From Coniella vitis (Eukaryota; Ascomycota; Sordariomycetes; Diaporthales; Schizoparmaceae): 64,000 nt of DNA. The DNA lies in contig WUJK01000002.1 of NCBI GenBank assembly GCA_011317545.1, positions 1,178,001-1,242,000 on the forward strand, read 5' to 3'. Positions 24,958-36,763 of the stretch are shown here, in pieces. The translations under genes and the position numbers were made by a program. The notes under the pieces were generated by a model. That model was not told the DNA's origin, searched no databases, and saw only the letters and a program-made list of their open reading frames with translations. Position 1 is the stretch's first letter. Each line of letters opens with the position of its first letter.

Positions 24958-25848
24958 CTATACAACCGCCTGCTCCGCCACCAAATCTGCCAACCCATCC
25001 TCCCTCACCATCAAAATCTGCTTATCCCGCATACGACTTGTCACCACACTCGTCCCATTAATCCACCCCCACCAAATCTTTTGCACGATATTTTCACGCA
25101 TCCCCAGTCCAAACTCCAACGGCATTCCACCACGCCCTGCTTTGGCCCTCGCCAAATCCTCGTCCGTACTCGTAATCAGCAACCTCTCTGCACCAGGGAA
25201 CCCATCTAGGATATGAAACAGACACCCAAAAATCTGCTCACTTTCCACCTCCCCCAGTCGAAGTTCTTCAAATGCGCACGCCACGTGGCGCACGCGATGG
25301 GCGTCCGTTCTTGATAAAAAGTAGACCATGGGGGCGTTGATGTTGCTGCTATCGTAGGGTTCCAATTCGCCAAGTAAGAGTAGCGTGTCGGTCGCGAAAT
25401 TGAACCAGACACGTGGTGGGGCGGAGCAAGGCGCGGCGAGGATCCCTGGGACGCGCCAGGAGAAGGTGAGTTCGTAGTGCGCGAGAGCGAGGGCGCGGGT
25501 CTCGGCGCAGATGTGCAGGAGGACAGGGCACCGGGGCAGGTTGGCGCGTTGGAGGAGTTGGGCGTGTTTGCGGGTGGTGGCGTCCGGGTCGGATTCGAAG
25601 CAGGCAGCTATGATAATGCGTGGTTGGAGGAGGTGGGACCAGATGCTGAGGCGGAGTTCGGTGGGAAGGTTTGGGAAGAGGGGGAAGGCGGTGGGTATGT
25701 TGGTGGGTGAGTTTGTTTTCTGTAAGCACGGTGGGGATGATGGTGAGGGAGGAGGGGCGAGGCCATCGTGGCACACCTGGAAGTGAAGCCAAAAGGTCTT
25801 TTCTTGGAACGGGGAGTTTCGGCGTCGGAGGGGGCGCGATATGGACAT
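24958..25848 (-). CDS. 2EXR domain protein (fungal F-box-like hypothetical)
   Basis: An uninterrupted frame of 296 residues from ATG at 25848. The motif FPLFPNLPTELRLSIWSHLLQPRII at about residues 55-79 is the hallmark of the 2EXR domain, which is widespread and amplified in filamentous ascomycetes. It is followed by CPVLLHICAETRALALAHYEL, the usual conserved second block (bases of a helix with R and Y), and by VWFNFATDTLLLL. The biochemical function of the domain is unknown; its start resembles an F-box helix. The first 45 residues are basic and Pro/Ser-rich and are probably disordered. No signal or membrane segment is seen. Confidence 0.85.
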   Translation of the reverse strand: MSISRPLRRRNSPFQEKTFWLHFQVCHDGLAPPPSPSSPPCLQKTNSPTNIPTAFPLFPNLPTELRLSIWSHLLQPRIIIAACFESDPDATTRKHAQLLQRANLPRCPVLLHICAETRALALAHYELTFSWRVPGILAAPCSAPPRVWFNFATDTLLLLGELEPYDSSNINAPMVYFLSRTDAHRVRHVACAFEELRLGEVESEQIFGCLFHILDGFPGAERLLITSTDEDLARAKAGRGGMPLEFGLGMRENIVQKIWWGWINGTSVVTSRMRDKQILMVREDGLADLVAEQAVV

Positions 25849-28564
25849 GTTTTCCTTGGCTGTGCTTGAATATGTACTTTATCTGTGTGTTTGTTTATCG
25901 TGGGTCATTTGATAGCGCATTGATGTTGCTTGCAAGTTGTCACTAAACTCGGGCGATGCAACCATTGAGACTTTACAGTGGTATCTTTCTTTTCGTTGGG
26001 CAGGACAGGGTGGCGACGATCAAGGAGATCTGCAAATCAATGTGTGTGAAATGAAGCGAAGTGACACGCAAAGCCCAGCCCCAGGAATACATGCATTAGT
26101 TTTGCGTCACTTGCAGTATGCCGTTGGTATTCGCTGGCAAGAATGCGCAACAATCAAATCGTCAATCGGAAGTCGAAGCCAGTGAGTGAGCGAGTGGGCG
26201 TGCGTCGCATTCGGAACCTGAGCCGAGGCCGGAAGACAAACGAGGGGCCCCTGTGTAAGTTGGGTGGAGCCGACGGCGCGGTACCGAAGTACGGAGCACT
26301 CCCGAGCACTCCGCGGGGTCACTTCGGAAGTGCAAGTCCCGGCTGCCCGTTGGAGAGTTTTTGAACTGAGCCATGAAATGCTCTGTGTCGATTCCAAAGA
26401 CTGTGAAATGATCATGTAGTAAACTACTCTGCTGGTTGCCTGCATTTCAAGTATGAACTTGAGGTAATGTTGCAATACTGTGTGCAAAGAGGCTCGGTAC
26501 CATCTCATAAGGGACACAAAGTCAGTGACAATCCGGACTGTGTAGTATACGTTCTGTGATCCTCGTAGTATCCTCTGCACCCCACGATATCGTAGCGGTG
26601 AATCTGTTCGCATCACGATGCTGTGCTTGCTTTTTCTGTATGCGGAGAATTTAAGATGCAGAGGAGCTTCTCTTGCGCTTTGAGAATTAGAGTTGCATAT
26701 TAGCGTGAAGCTGGGGGAGGGCACGTGCTCTTTACATAAGCAAACCTTGTCCCCCAGAGAGCAGGGCTTCCCTACTGGGACCGAAAGGGTCGCTCTTGCC
26801 TGATGCAGATCGCAATGGACGTCCACTCTGTCGCAAGAAACTGCCGGCAGTGGTGCAAATCGCGTAAGAGATGTCGCATCCAATCCAGATATTTCTCCCG
26901 GTAGACACCCATGTTTCACCGCCCCACCACAAAAATACCCTCATCTTCATCTTTCTGCACTGCAAGCTCTCCTCGCGCTTGAGGGCTTGCAAGCAATACC
27001 TATCTTTCGCATAGACTACACACGGGGTTGACAGCTCGTCTTTTCGGCAAAGAGCGACGCTGACCCAACACCTCAACCGAGTAGCTTCGACGATCATTGC
27101 CTCTGCAAATACGCGGCGGAGACCACGTGCATCCTCAGCAGCCAACGAGCAAGCTCTTGTGTCCGGAAGCCCGTCTGATTACCTCGCGAGCCACCCATCT
27201 CTTTTGGCTGGCATAACGAACGGAGCGCCTCGTCCCGTTGCGTCTTTCGTCTAGGCTATTCCACAATAAGCTGTTGAAGCTATTGCAAAATGGGCAGCAG
27301 CGTGTTTCTATCTCATCTCGTTTTCCTGAGCTTGTGTGTGGGTACTTAAGGGGCACTAAGTATAACCCAGGATGGAGTCAGCACCTGCCCGCGTTTGAGC
27401 AGAGAAGAGCACAGCAAATCCACCACTCACCGCGAGACTCCAAAGACTCTGCCAGCCACACAGCCCACGCGCACCCACCCTCCACGGCTCTCTCCGTTCC
27501 TGGGTCACGGCAAGCATGGTGCGCCATGTTGGCAGAGTCAACAAAGCCGCAAAAAATGCAAATACGACCATTACCTTTTGCCCATGGAACGCCTATCAAC
27601 ATTGCATTGTGGTACACAAATACAAACCTAAGGGGCAATCTGCCTTCTCGGGCTTTCAGGTGCCGACATGGCCGTTTGTCTTATCAGGCTTTCTTGCTGG
27701 AACCATGTATAGCCAAGGTATGCGAAATCATGCCTCTACTATCACTTTGCTTTCATGTATGGCATTTATTATGGAGGCCGTAAAGGTGGTTTCAAGCTCA
27801 AGGGTCAAGGTGTGTCCAGGAGATTAGTGTGCCTTGCGGAGGCTGGTCCCTGACCCGGATCGGGGTATGCATATCTCCAAATCATTCGGGGAGGGCTATG
27901 TATACTGTAAGCGACTCAGCATTGAACACGACCTAGAACAAAATTCCAGCAGCGACTGGAATGTCTTGTTGGCACTCCAATACAAAGGCCACTGCGAAGA
28001 TATATCTCTACGGATGTACGTATGAATAACCTCATCATAGTGTCGCGATGGCATTTTACGGCAAGGACACCGCAATTTTGGCAACGACTTTGGGTGGGAG
28101 CCCTTGGCACGCAGAAGAGAGGCTGTCGATTCGCTCGAGCCTTCACAGCTCTACAATTGGTGGAATCCGTCTTAACACGGGCTGATCACGACGCCTCGGG
28201 CTATATTCAGGAGCAGAAATGCCTACCAACCCTGGTCGAACGGGCACCAAAGTTTGACGAGGAGTCTTTGCGGGGCTCGTGCCCTGGTATTCGTGGCTTT
28301 CCACCTGACGAGGGTATGTGAATGGACGTTGATGGAGCCAGAATTGATATGCTGCCACCCATGGGGTTTGTCAACCGAGTCGACATGACGGACCCTCACG
28401 ACTCCGTCGTTGGAAATGGCGACTGTATAAAGAGACCTTGTCATCCCCCATCCTACGTCAACGCAAAGAGAGATCACCAAGGGCTATCTCCTCTGTCGTC
28501 TCCCCGGTTGTATCTTCCTCTTCTCTGATTTTGACTTTTGTTTACCAACGTCATCTCTGTCAGG
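25849..28564. other. Gene-free spacer
   Basis: 2.7 kb between the divergent starts of the 2EXR gene and the GH28 gene. A minus-strand frame of 270 codons (26107-26919) exists but has no domain and an irregular, Cys- and Ser-rich composition; I do not annotate it as a gene. The last 150 bp must be the GH28 promoter. Confidence 0.45.
28426..28432 (+). promoter_or_regulatory. Candidate TATA box of the GH28 gene
   Basis: TATAAAG lies 133 bp upstream of the GH28 start codon, a usual distance for a tightly regulated secreted-enzyme gene in fungi. Only position and sequence support it. Confidence 0.45.
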
Positions 28565-30259
28565 ATGTGGTCGCCTGCACTCTTCCTATCCCTGCTGCCA
28601 TTGGCCGCCGCCCAGCTGTCTGGGACGGTGGGTCCCACCACCACGACTGCTGCAAAGGCTGCCAAGAAGGTTTGCAACATTCTCAGCTATGGCGGTGTTG
28701 CCTCTGCGACGACAGATAACTCGGCAGCTATTAGCTCGGCATGGGCAGCTTGTGCTACTGGCGGTGAAGTGTATATTCCTTCTGGCAATTATGGTCTTGC
28801 GAACTGGATTACACTCACGGGAGGCACTGGTGTTTCGATTAATCTTGAGGGCATCATCTACCGTACCGGCACTGCTTCAGGCAATATGATATATATCGAA
28901 CACACGACCGATTTTGAATTCTACTCTGCCAATTCTGCAGGTGCCATCCAAGGCTACGGCTACCAGTTCCTCGAAAATGACGAGTATGGCCCTCGTATCC
29001 TGCGACTGTACGAAGTTACCGACTTTTCCGTTCATGACATTGCCCTGGTCGACTCGCCTCAATTCCACTTCACTATGGATACGTGTACCAATGGCGAAGT
29101 CTACAACATGATCATCCGCGGTGCTAGCAGAGGTGGTCTTGATGGAATCGACGTTTGGGGTACTAATATTTGGATCCACGATGTCGAAGTGACCAGTAAG
29201 TTTGCTCAATCCACTTGGCTATAGCCCGTATAGGATATATGTCAATCTAGGAACTGGGAGATTGAGCTTCTGACAATGCATTGTTGTAGACAAGGACGAG
29301 TGTGTTACCGTAAAGAGCCCTGCTTCCGATATTCTGATTGAAAGCATCTACTGCAATTGGTCTGGAGGTGTACGTATATGCCGCGCCATAACAGCATTGT
29401 AATGTTCGCTTTATCAAGACCCTTAACTGACTTTGCTTTTGTATAATACAGTGCGCAATGGGCTCCTTGGCTGCAGACACAGCGATCTCCAACATTGAAT
29501 ACAACCACGTCTACACGCAGAACAGCAACCAGATGTATATGATCAAGTCCAACGGAGGCTCTGGCTATGTTGAGAACTGCCAATTCAACAACTTTATGGG
29601 CCACGTAAGTGTTACACTTCGATATACAAGCATTGTGGCACTTCATTCATGTCTGATTCCCGTTGCCTTGCCTCTTTCTCTTTCTTCTTCCTCTTCTTCT
29701 TTCTTTTTTTCTTTCTTCTTTTCTTTTTTACTCTCTCTTCCCCGCTCTCTTGATATGACGAGCGACGTGCTGATTGTTACTTCTGCCGATACCACAGTCC
29801 AACGCATACGTCCTTGACCTTGATAGCGCCTGGACCGACGAGACCCTAGCTGCGGGTAACGGCGTCGAGTACACCAACCTGACTTTTAGCCACTGGCACG
29901 GTACAAGCCTGAATGGATTGCAGCGACCCGTGCTCCGGCTCATCTGCCCTGCGCTGGAGCCGTGCAAGGAGCTCGAGGTTGACTCGTTTTACATTTGGAC
30001 TGAGACAGGCACTGAGGAGCTGTACCTGTGCGAGAATGCGTATGGTAGCGGGCCCTGCCTCAACACGGGGACGGCATACACCACAACGACCACCACGGCG
30101 ACGCTGACGACCATGACAAGCTACGCGTACACGACGATGCCTGGTGAGATTACGACCACGATTGGCCTCACCGTGAGCATTCCTATTCCGACAATTCCAA
30201 CGAGCTTCTATCCTGGTTTAACGCCGACGAGCAAGTTGTGCGTCAACGGCGGGTGTTGA
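28565..30259 (+). CDS. Secreted glycoside hydrolase family 28, rhamnogalacturonase type
   Basis: Four exons: 28565-29195, 29290-29369, 29452-29604 and 29798-30259, with introns of 94, 82, 193 bp, giving 441 residues. A signal peptide (MWSPALFLSLLPLAAAQ) precedes the mature enzyme. The parallel beta-helix core starts at KVCNILSYGG. GH28 active-site blocks are visible: GLDGIDVWG, then NKDECVTVKSP (carrying the catalytic acidic pair), and MIKSNGG for the positively charged subsite. GLDGIDVWG and NKDECV, in place of the polygalacturonase NTDGFD, point to rhamnogalacturonan hydrolase. The enzyme would cleave the pectin backbone outside the cell. About 60 C-terminal residues are Thr-rich (TTTTTTATLTTMTSYAYTT) and end in SKLCVNGGC, likely an O-glycosylated tail. 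The ATG at 28565 is the first in frame and begins the signal peptide. Confidence 0.93.
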
Positions 30260-32860
30260 GGCAAGATATAAAGATAAAAAAAAAAAAAAAAAAAAAAAAA
30301 ACAGAAGTCGGGTGGGCTTGTACATGTTTTGACCATGGTGGCGTGGCATGACAAGAAATGCATGGAGTGCACCTTTGATCAGCCACAAGAGAGTTCTTGT
30401 CCCTGCATTTTGCCCCGTGCAAACAAACAGGCATTTGTATATATTTCAGGAGACCTTTCCCTTGGCAGATGACGATGCTTAGCAGTTTTAATGAATGTAC
30501 TTGAATTGAACCGATTACGTTCAATCCTCTATACCAAAAGAATGTTTCGTCAAGGCTCGGTCTACAAGTCGGGCCAATGGTCAAGGTGGATAGCCTCAGG
30601 AAGGAGTCTGTCTCTATATTAAAGTTGAAGCTTGATGCTTCTTTAGCGCTGAAGCGGACGATACCGATTTAATTCCGTCAACTCCCAGAGCTGGTAGTCG
30701 TAGTAAGTTACATAGTAGTGTTTTGCTCCTTCCGTTCGGCCGAGGGCCGGTCCGCAGAATGGTGGTTCCTTTGGCTTCTTATTCCATTAGCGTGTCAGCG
30801 TGTGTAGCCTTTTGGGATACGCAGGTACACTGATTATCTGCGGATTCCAATGTCTTGTCTATGAGAATGTTGAAATCCAAGAGGAACTTCAGTCAATGGA
30901 ATATTCCATGCAGAGATATAAGAAATGTGGCCGAAAATACTCCCAAGTCATGCTTGACGTGGACGTGCGGAACGTAGCAGTGGCATTCGGTTAGCCAGGT
31001 ACACGGTACCCGTTACAGTTGAGCAGATACAGCCGACTAGGTATGTACTGTGTACGTAAGTACTAAGTAGCCCCTCCCCCACAAAGTCATGCCGCCGCTG
31101 TGGGGCAAGGTTGGATGGAAGCTCGTTTCCTTCTCCTTCTTCCCACTCAGCTGGGACCTCTTTGTCAGAATTGTATGGGACTTTGAGCCTTTGTGCCGCT
31201 GGCCCGAGAAGAAGTCTTCGATTCGTCAACGTCACATTGGGGCGCCTTGTCTTGCCTTTACCTTGTGGCACAGTGCATGTGACATCTGACAGGCGCGTGG
31301 ACGCACGCACGCACACACACACGCACTCCTACGTTCTTGGGCGCGGCTTGTTTTGTGGTTGGATGCATCTTGTTCCCTACTTTGTACCTCCACGATCTTC
31401 TTCAAGTCCCAAAGCTTGGCAACCTGCTGCTGTTGTGCAGCCGACTGCTTGTGCGTCAAGGCAAGGCAAAGGCAACAGAGCGGAAGCAGAGAAAGGGCTC
31501 TTGCAACGCTGAGCCTTGTTGGCAAATATCCCTTGTTGGCTTGTTTCTATAGTTTGTCAAGAGTGCTCGGTGGATTTCTCTGGCTTGACAGGCTGGGCTG
31601 GCTTGGCTTGGCTTGGGCTGGCCGATGAGACCAGTGACGAACCGAAGCAACTAAGTGCTTGTAGGTGGCTTCGGCTTCTTCTCTTCTTAACCCTCCCCCC
31701 CCCTTTTTCTTCCTTATTCTGTGCGTATGCCTTGGCTTTGCTGACCCTTGCCATTAGCAGGCGTTTTACGGAGTCTAGCAAAGGATCCAGCAAAGGATCC
31801 AGAAGGGAGGGGGAAGGGTAGCGTATTTCTGACGGGACCTATACTGTGGTATATTCTGGCAGTAAAATCGTCCAGTCTTACAACCGACGACAATCTGTTT
31901 CTGCCTCTTCCTGTGACCTCAAACACGTTATCTCCTCAACCACTGCAACCACGGCCACAACCACAACCACTGCTCGCGCCTCGCGTCTCGCGCTGTTTCG
32001 CGTCATTGCCTCGCGCTTCTCGCCTTGCACAAGCATGTACGTACAGCCTGCTTCCATTCTTGCTACCGCATCGCATCATTTCAGAGTTCTGGCCTCCGCA
32101 TATCCAGGATGCTCTCTCAGCGCGTGCATATCCTACATGTAACTCTGTATGCCATGTAATGTAATGCACTCTATCAGGTCTGTACGGCTCAAGTGGGCCG
32201 GGCCATGCCATGCCATGCACCGAGAGTAGAGGGAGCCCTACTCGGTCCGACGGAACAGTTTCATCTGGGAATCCTCTCTATGTTCACCAACGCGCTGCCT
32301 CCCGTCCGTCCGTCTTTCACCGTTCTATCATTCTCTACCGCTACGGCTCTCCTCATCCGGCTGCCGCAGCCGGATCCCTTCTTGTTTTGTTTGATGTCTG
32401 ATCTTTGAACTGCCTGTTGCTGGTCTGTTGCTCGTGCACGCCAAGCCAGCTGCCAATCATGGCTCCCACATGGCGAGGCCACAAGGTCCCTTGTATCTTT
32501 GCAAGGTCACCTTGCATCACCTTGAGTCCAGTCTTTGGCCCTCTATCGTGGTGGTAGACATATAGATACTGTGTCCCATCTGTTCATCTTCTGAGGTCCT
32601 TCTGTGCTATCATTACTTGTGGTGATACTACTACCGATAGCTCCGCTGCTACATACTACTGACCACCGTTCTCTTGCATTTTATACACATACCGCTTTCG
32701 TCTTTTCACGACCTTTTTCCCACGCGGGCATGGTGGCAATTCAAGTTCTCATCATCCAACGCCTACCATTGTGATACCCCTCTATTACACACAGCTTTGC
32801 AATTTGACACTACTGAGGACCATAACCTCGTCCCTTCTCTCACCGGGCTAGCTAACAAAG
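30260..32860. other. Gene-free spacer with 26-base A run
   Basis: 2.6 kb between two same-direction genes. An uninterrupted run of 26 A (30276-30301) starts 17 bp after the GH28 stop. CA/CG-rich repeats lie near 31308-31325, GGCTTGGCTTG repeats near 31591-31620, and an imperfect direct repeat GGATCCAGCAAA is near 31786. No convincing frame was found; the right part is the promoter of the carnitine acyltransferase. Confidence 0.5.
30276..30301. repeat. A26 homopolymer
   Basis: Twenty-six consecutive A residues directly behind the GH28 stop codon. Confidence 0.85.
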
Positions 32861-35800
32861 ATGCCGACCCAAGTTCGCATATTTACCGCTCCAAGATCCC
32901 TCGGGGAGACGCTCACTGTGCCAAGTAGCCGTTCAGGCTCGACACCAAAGTCACAGATTCCGCGGTCCCTGCCAATCTACCCAGAACTTCCCCGCGATAA
33001 TCCAGGGCCGACTCTTGTTACGCATAAACTCAAGGCCACCCCTGACACCAACGGCAGGAGCAACAATAGTAACAAGAACGTCAGCACAATGGGCATCAGT
33101 GAGGAAAAGTCGTATCCCGGCGTCACCTTTGCGCAACAGGACAAGCTGCCTAAACTGCCCATTCCGGATTTGGCATCCTCATGTGCAAAGTACTTGCAGG
33201 CTTTGAGACCGCTCCAGTCAGCCAGGGAACATGCTGACACCCAGCATGCTGTCCAAGAATTCCTCAACCATGAGGGGCCTGATTTGCAGGAAAGGCTGAA
33301 GAAGTATGCAGAGGGGAAGACGAGCTATATCGAGCAATTCTGTGGGTTTACATCTTCTCTCCTATGTCTCATGTGCACTTGCTAACACACTTCCGTCAGG
33401 GTACGACTCGTATCTCAACTATGACAACCCCGTCGTGCTCAACTTGAACCCTTTCTTCCTGCTAGAAGATGACCCTACACCAGCGCGCAATAACCAGGTC
33501 ACCAGGGCTGCTTCACTCGTCGTGTCGGCTCTGGAATTTGTTCGCGCGGTACGTAAAGAGGAACTTCCGCCAGATACCATCAGAGGGACGCCTCTCGACA
33601 TGTACCAGTACTCGCGACTGTTTGGCACAGCACGAGTTCCGACGGAAGCAGGCTGTCAGATTGAACAGGACCCGGACTCCAAACACATTGTGGTCATGTG
33701 CCACGGTCAATTCTACTGGTTCGATGTCCTCGACGACAACTCGGATGTTATCATGACCGAAAAGGACGTCTCCATCAACCTACAAACCGTCATTGACGAC
33801 GCCGCCCAAACCCCGATTCAAGACGCTGCCAAGGGCGCCCTCGGCGTACTCAGCACCGAGAACCGCAAAGTCTGGTCCGGTCTGCGCGACGTTCTCACGC
33901 GCGAAGAAGGCTCCAACAATGCAGACTGCCTGGGCATTGTCGACTCGGCGCTCTTCATCGTCTGCCTCGACTATACCGAGCCGCAGACCGTCTCAGCCCT
34001 CTGCCAAAACATGCTTTGCGGTACGTCAGACATTGAAAAGGGCGTCCAGATCGGCACTTGCACAAATAGATGGTACGACAAGCTGCAAATCATCGTGTGC
34101 AAAAACGGCTCCGCGGGTATCAACTTTGAGCACACGGGTGTCGACGGCCACACGGTCCTGCGCTTTGCCTCAGATGTCTACACTGACACCATCCTGCGCT
34201 TTGCGCGCACCATCAATGGCCAGGCGCCCACGCTCTGGGCATCAACCTCACCCGACCCATCCAAGCGGGACCCAGACTCTTTTGGCGACGTCAACCCGAC
34301 GCCGCACAAGCTCGAGTGGGACATGCTCCCTGAGCTCAAGATCGCTGTGCGCTTCGCCGAAACGCGCCTTGCCGATCTCATTGGCCAAAACGAATTCGAA
34401 TGTCTCGATTTCCAATCCTACGGCAAAAATTTCATCACATCCATGGGCTTCTCGCCCGACGCCTTTGTGCAAATGGCCTTCCAAGCTGCTTATTTCGGCC
34501 TCTATGGCCGTGTCGAGTGCACCTACGAACCAGCCATGACAAAGGCCTTCCTCCACGGCCGCACGGAAGCCATTCGCACCGTCAGCGACGAAAGCGTCAA
34601 GTTCGTCCAGGCCTTTTGGACAGACAATCCCGCCGAGAAAAAAGTCGAAGCGCTCAAGCGTGCGTGTGCCACGCATGTGGGTATTACCAAAGACTGTGCA
34701 AAGGGCCAAGGGTGCGATCGCCACTTGTACGCCCTGTTTTGTCTCTGGCAGAGGCTTTCCCTCGACGACGGTAACGACAACGACAGCTCTCATTTAGCTG
34801 GAAGCCGCTCGCAGAGTATTGCTACTACAGACAGCGCAAGCGGGTACACAAGCCCCAACGAAGACGTCACGTCTCTACGCAACAGCCCCAGCCTCAGCCC
34901 CAGCGACAAGAGCACCTCTTCGCAACAACAACAGCAGCAGCAGCAGCAGCAGCACCACATGGTCACCCGCGCCCGCGGCGATAGCACAAACGGGCGCGGC
35001 GCAGCCTCCACCTCCTCCACTTCTCTTCCCCTCATCTTTGCCGACAGCGGCTGGGACAGGCTCAACACAACCATCATGTCCACCTCCAACTGCGGCAACC
35101 CTTCCCTGCGCCAATTCGGGTTCGGCCCTGTCAGCGGTGACGGGTTCGGCATTGGATATATTATCAAGGATGACGGCATCGCCATTTGCGCATCGTCCAA
35201 GCACCGCCAGACGAGGCGTTTTGTCGATACGCTCGAGTCGTACTTGCTCGAGATTCGGCGGATCCTGAGGATCACCTCGCGGAATCAGGTCCATTTGAGC
35301 GGTGGAGGCAAAACGACCAGGGCGAGGGAGATTGACGCCAGTCATAGAAAATATTCGGGATCTTCTACTTCTGGTGGGCAACATGTGGCTGGGGAAGGAG
35401 AGAGAGGACACTCAACGGGGGCAGTGCATCGGCCCAAAGTTCGAGGACGACTCATCACTGGTGGTTCCTCGTCGACCTCGGTGCCGCTGCCGCCTACAAG
35501 TGGTGTTGGCGGTGGAGGAGATGACAGGGCAAAGCGAGACAGAATAGGTTCGGTGGCCTTTTTGCAGAGTCCTGAAGAGAGTCTTACGCTTAGTGAGGAT
35601 GATGAATTGGGAGGGTGTGAGTATCAGTCTTTGCTGGGCTTTCTCTTATCTTCCACTTTTTTTTTCCCCTCTTCCTTTTTCTGGCGATCTCCCTCCCCCT
35701 TCCTCAACTCTCGCGCTATCCACATCCATTATCGACATTGACCTTCACGCACTCAAAATTGCCATCTCTCCTTCAGCTCCATCGTTCAATTCACTAACAA

Positions 35801-35966
35801 CACCACATCCATAATAGACGGCTTCTTCGACGCAGGAATGCTCCTCCAAGCCCTGAAAGCCCGTGGCGACGCCGGCAGCGGCAGCGACGCAAAAGCTTCC
35901 GAGCGAGCGGCTGTCCAAGCGCGACGACGAGACGTGGGCAAAAAACTGCATCTGGTGGATTATTGA
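32861..35966 (+). CDS. Carnitine O-acyltransferase, YAT2/FacC-like
   Basis: Three exons: 32861-33341, 33400-35616 and 35818-35966, with introns of 58 and 201 bp, giving 948 residues. The first intron restores the conserved Trp in EQF-W-YDSYLNYD; the second restores ELGG-Y-GFFDAGMLLQAL. Family blocks are clear: FAQQDKLPKLPIPDL, NPVVLNLNPFFLLEDDP, the catalytic His in INFEHTGVDGH (His405), MAFQAAYFGLYG, and STSNCGNPSLRQFGFGPV with DGFGIGYII. It transfers acetyl or acyl groups between CoA and carnitine. Absence of a PTS1 or clear presequence suggests the cytosolic type (yeast Yat2, Aspergillus FacC). A second in-frame ATG at 33089 (MGISEEKSYPG) fits the family better, and the first 76 residues may be leader. 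About 85 disordered residues with ten Gln are inserted at about 618-705. Confidence 0.9.
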
Positions 35967-36763
35967 ATGAGCACGGGGTCTGCAGGCTTTCTCGTCGATT
36001 ATTTACACTCTGGTCTCGATCTTTTGGTGGTTTTTGAAAGGACAATATCGGTTAAAGTGTAGAAAAGACAGGTATGGGAAACGATGAGAGACGAACATCG
36101 AAACACTGTATACTCTCCTAGATCAAGCTATTGGATGGGGAGTGTTGGGAGAATAAAGCGAGTTATTTTTTGTTTGTTTTCTGGCCCGAATTTAGATATA
36201 TACTTCACTGCAATCCACATGAGCTTGAGACACACCAAATATCTCGTACGGTACACTATCACTGCGAGGGCAAATAAATTAACGCTTGTGAAGTTGCTAC
36301 AGACTCTATGGATTCCGTTATGTATTCGTGACTTATGAAAACAGAGTATAACATACGCTTTCACGAATGATCCAATAAGTATGAACTCCTCACTAACAAC
36401 ACACTCGATCAACGCCAACCCAGCATCAGAGTGCCAACTTAAGATCACGCTCAGGCTTGATGCCCATTGTGCCTCGCCTTACAATCACCATCGACGACGA
36501 TCTATTATGAGAATCGTATTCTGGATTCCAAGTAGCTCTCGTGGAAAGGTCGCTATTAGAATCGTTCTTTTGACGTAGTTCCCCAGAAACGTTTACCAGG
36601 GCCTTTGTGGCACTTCCGCATCGCTATTGTCAATGTGACTGACAGCGCCCATTTCGCTCCCAATTTCCACACTGCTTGAGCCCCCTGGCCCATTGGTGGA
36701 AATCGATTGCAGAAGTGTTTCTTCTGATGTTTGAAGAGCATCCTACTCTGACCAGGCTTGCCT
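35967..36763. other. Convergent spacer
   Basis: 797 bp holding the 3' ends of the carnitine acyltransferase (+) and the membrane protein gene (-). AATAAA at 36152-36157 is a possible polyadenylation signal for the plus-strand gene. No further feature was seen. Confidence 0.55.

Noticed and set aside
26107..26919. 270-codon minus-strand frame
   Set aside because: It has no domain, signal or conserved-looking block, an irregular Cys/Ser/Arg composition, and no plausible promoter or splice context. In DNA near 50% GC a frame of this size can occur by chance.
31580..31625. GGCTTGG tandem motif as a possible transposon end
   Set aside because: It is a short imperfect simple repeat with no matching inverted copy, target-site duplication or nearby transposase frame.
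34248..34793. Several long frames antisense to the carnitine acyltransferase
   Set aside because: They are shadows of a well conserved coding exon and carry no motifs of their own.
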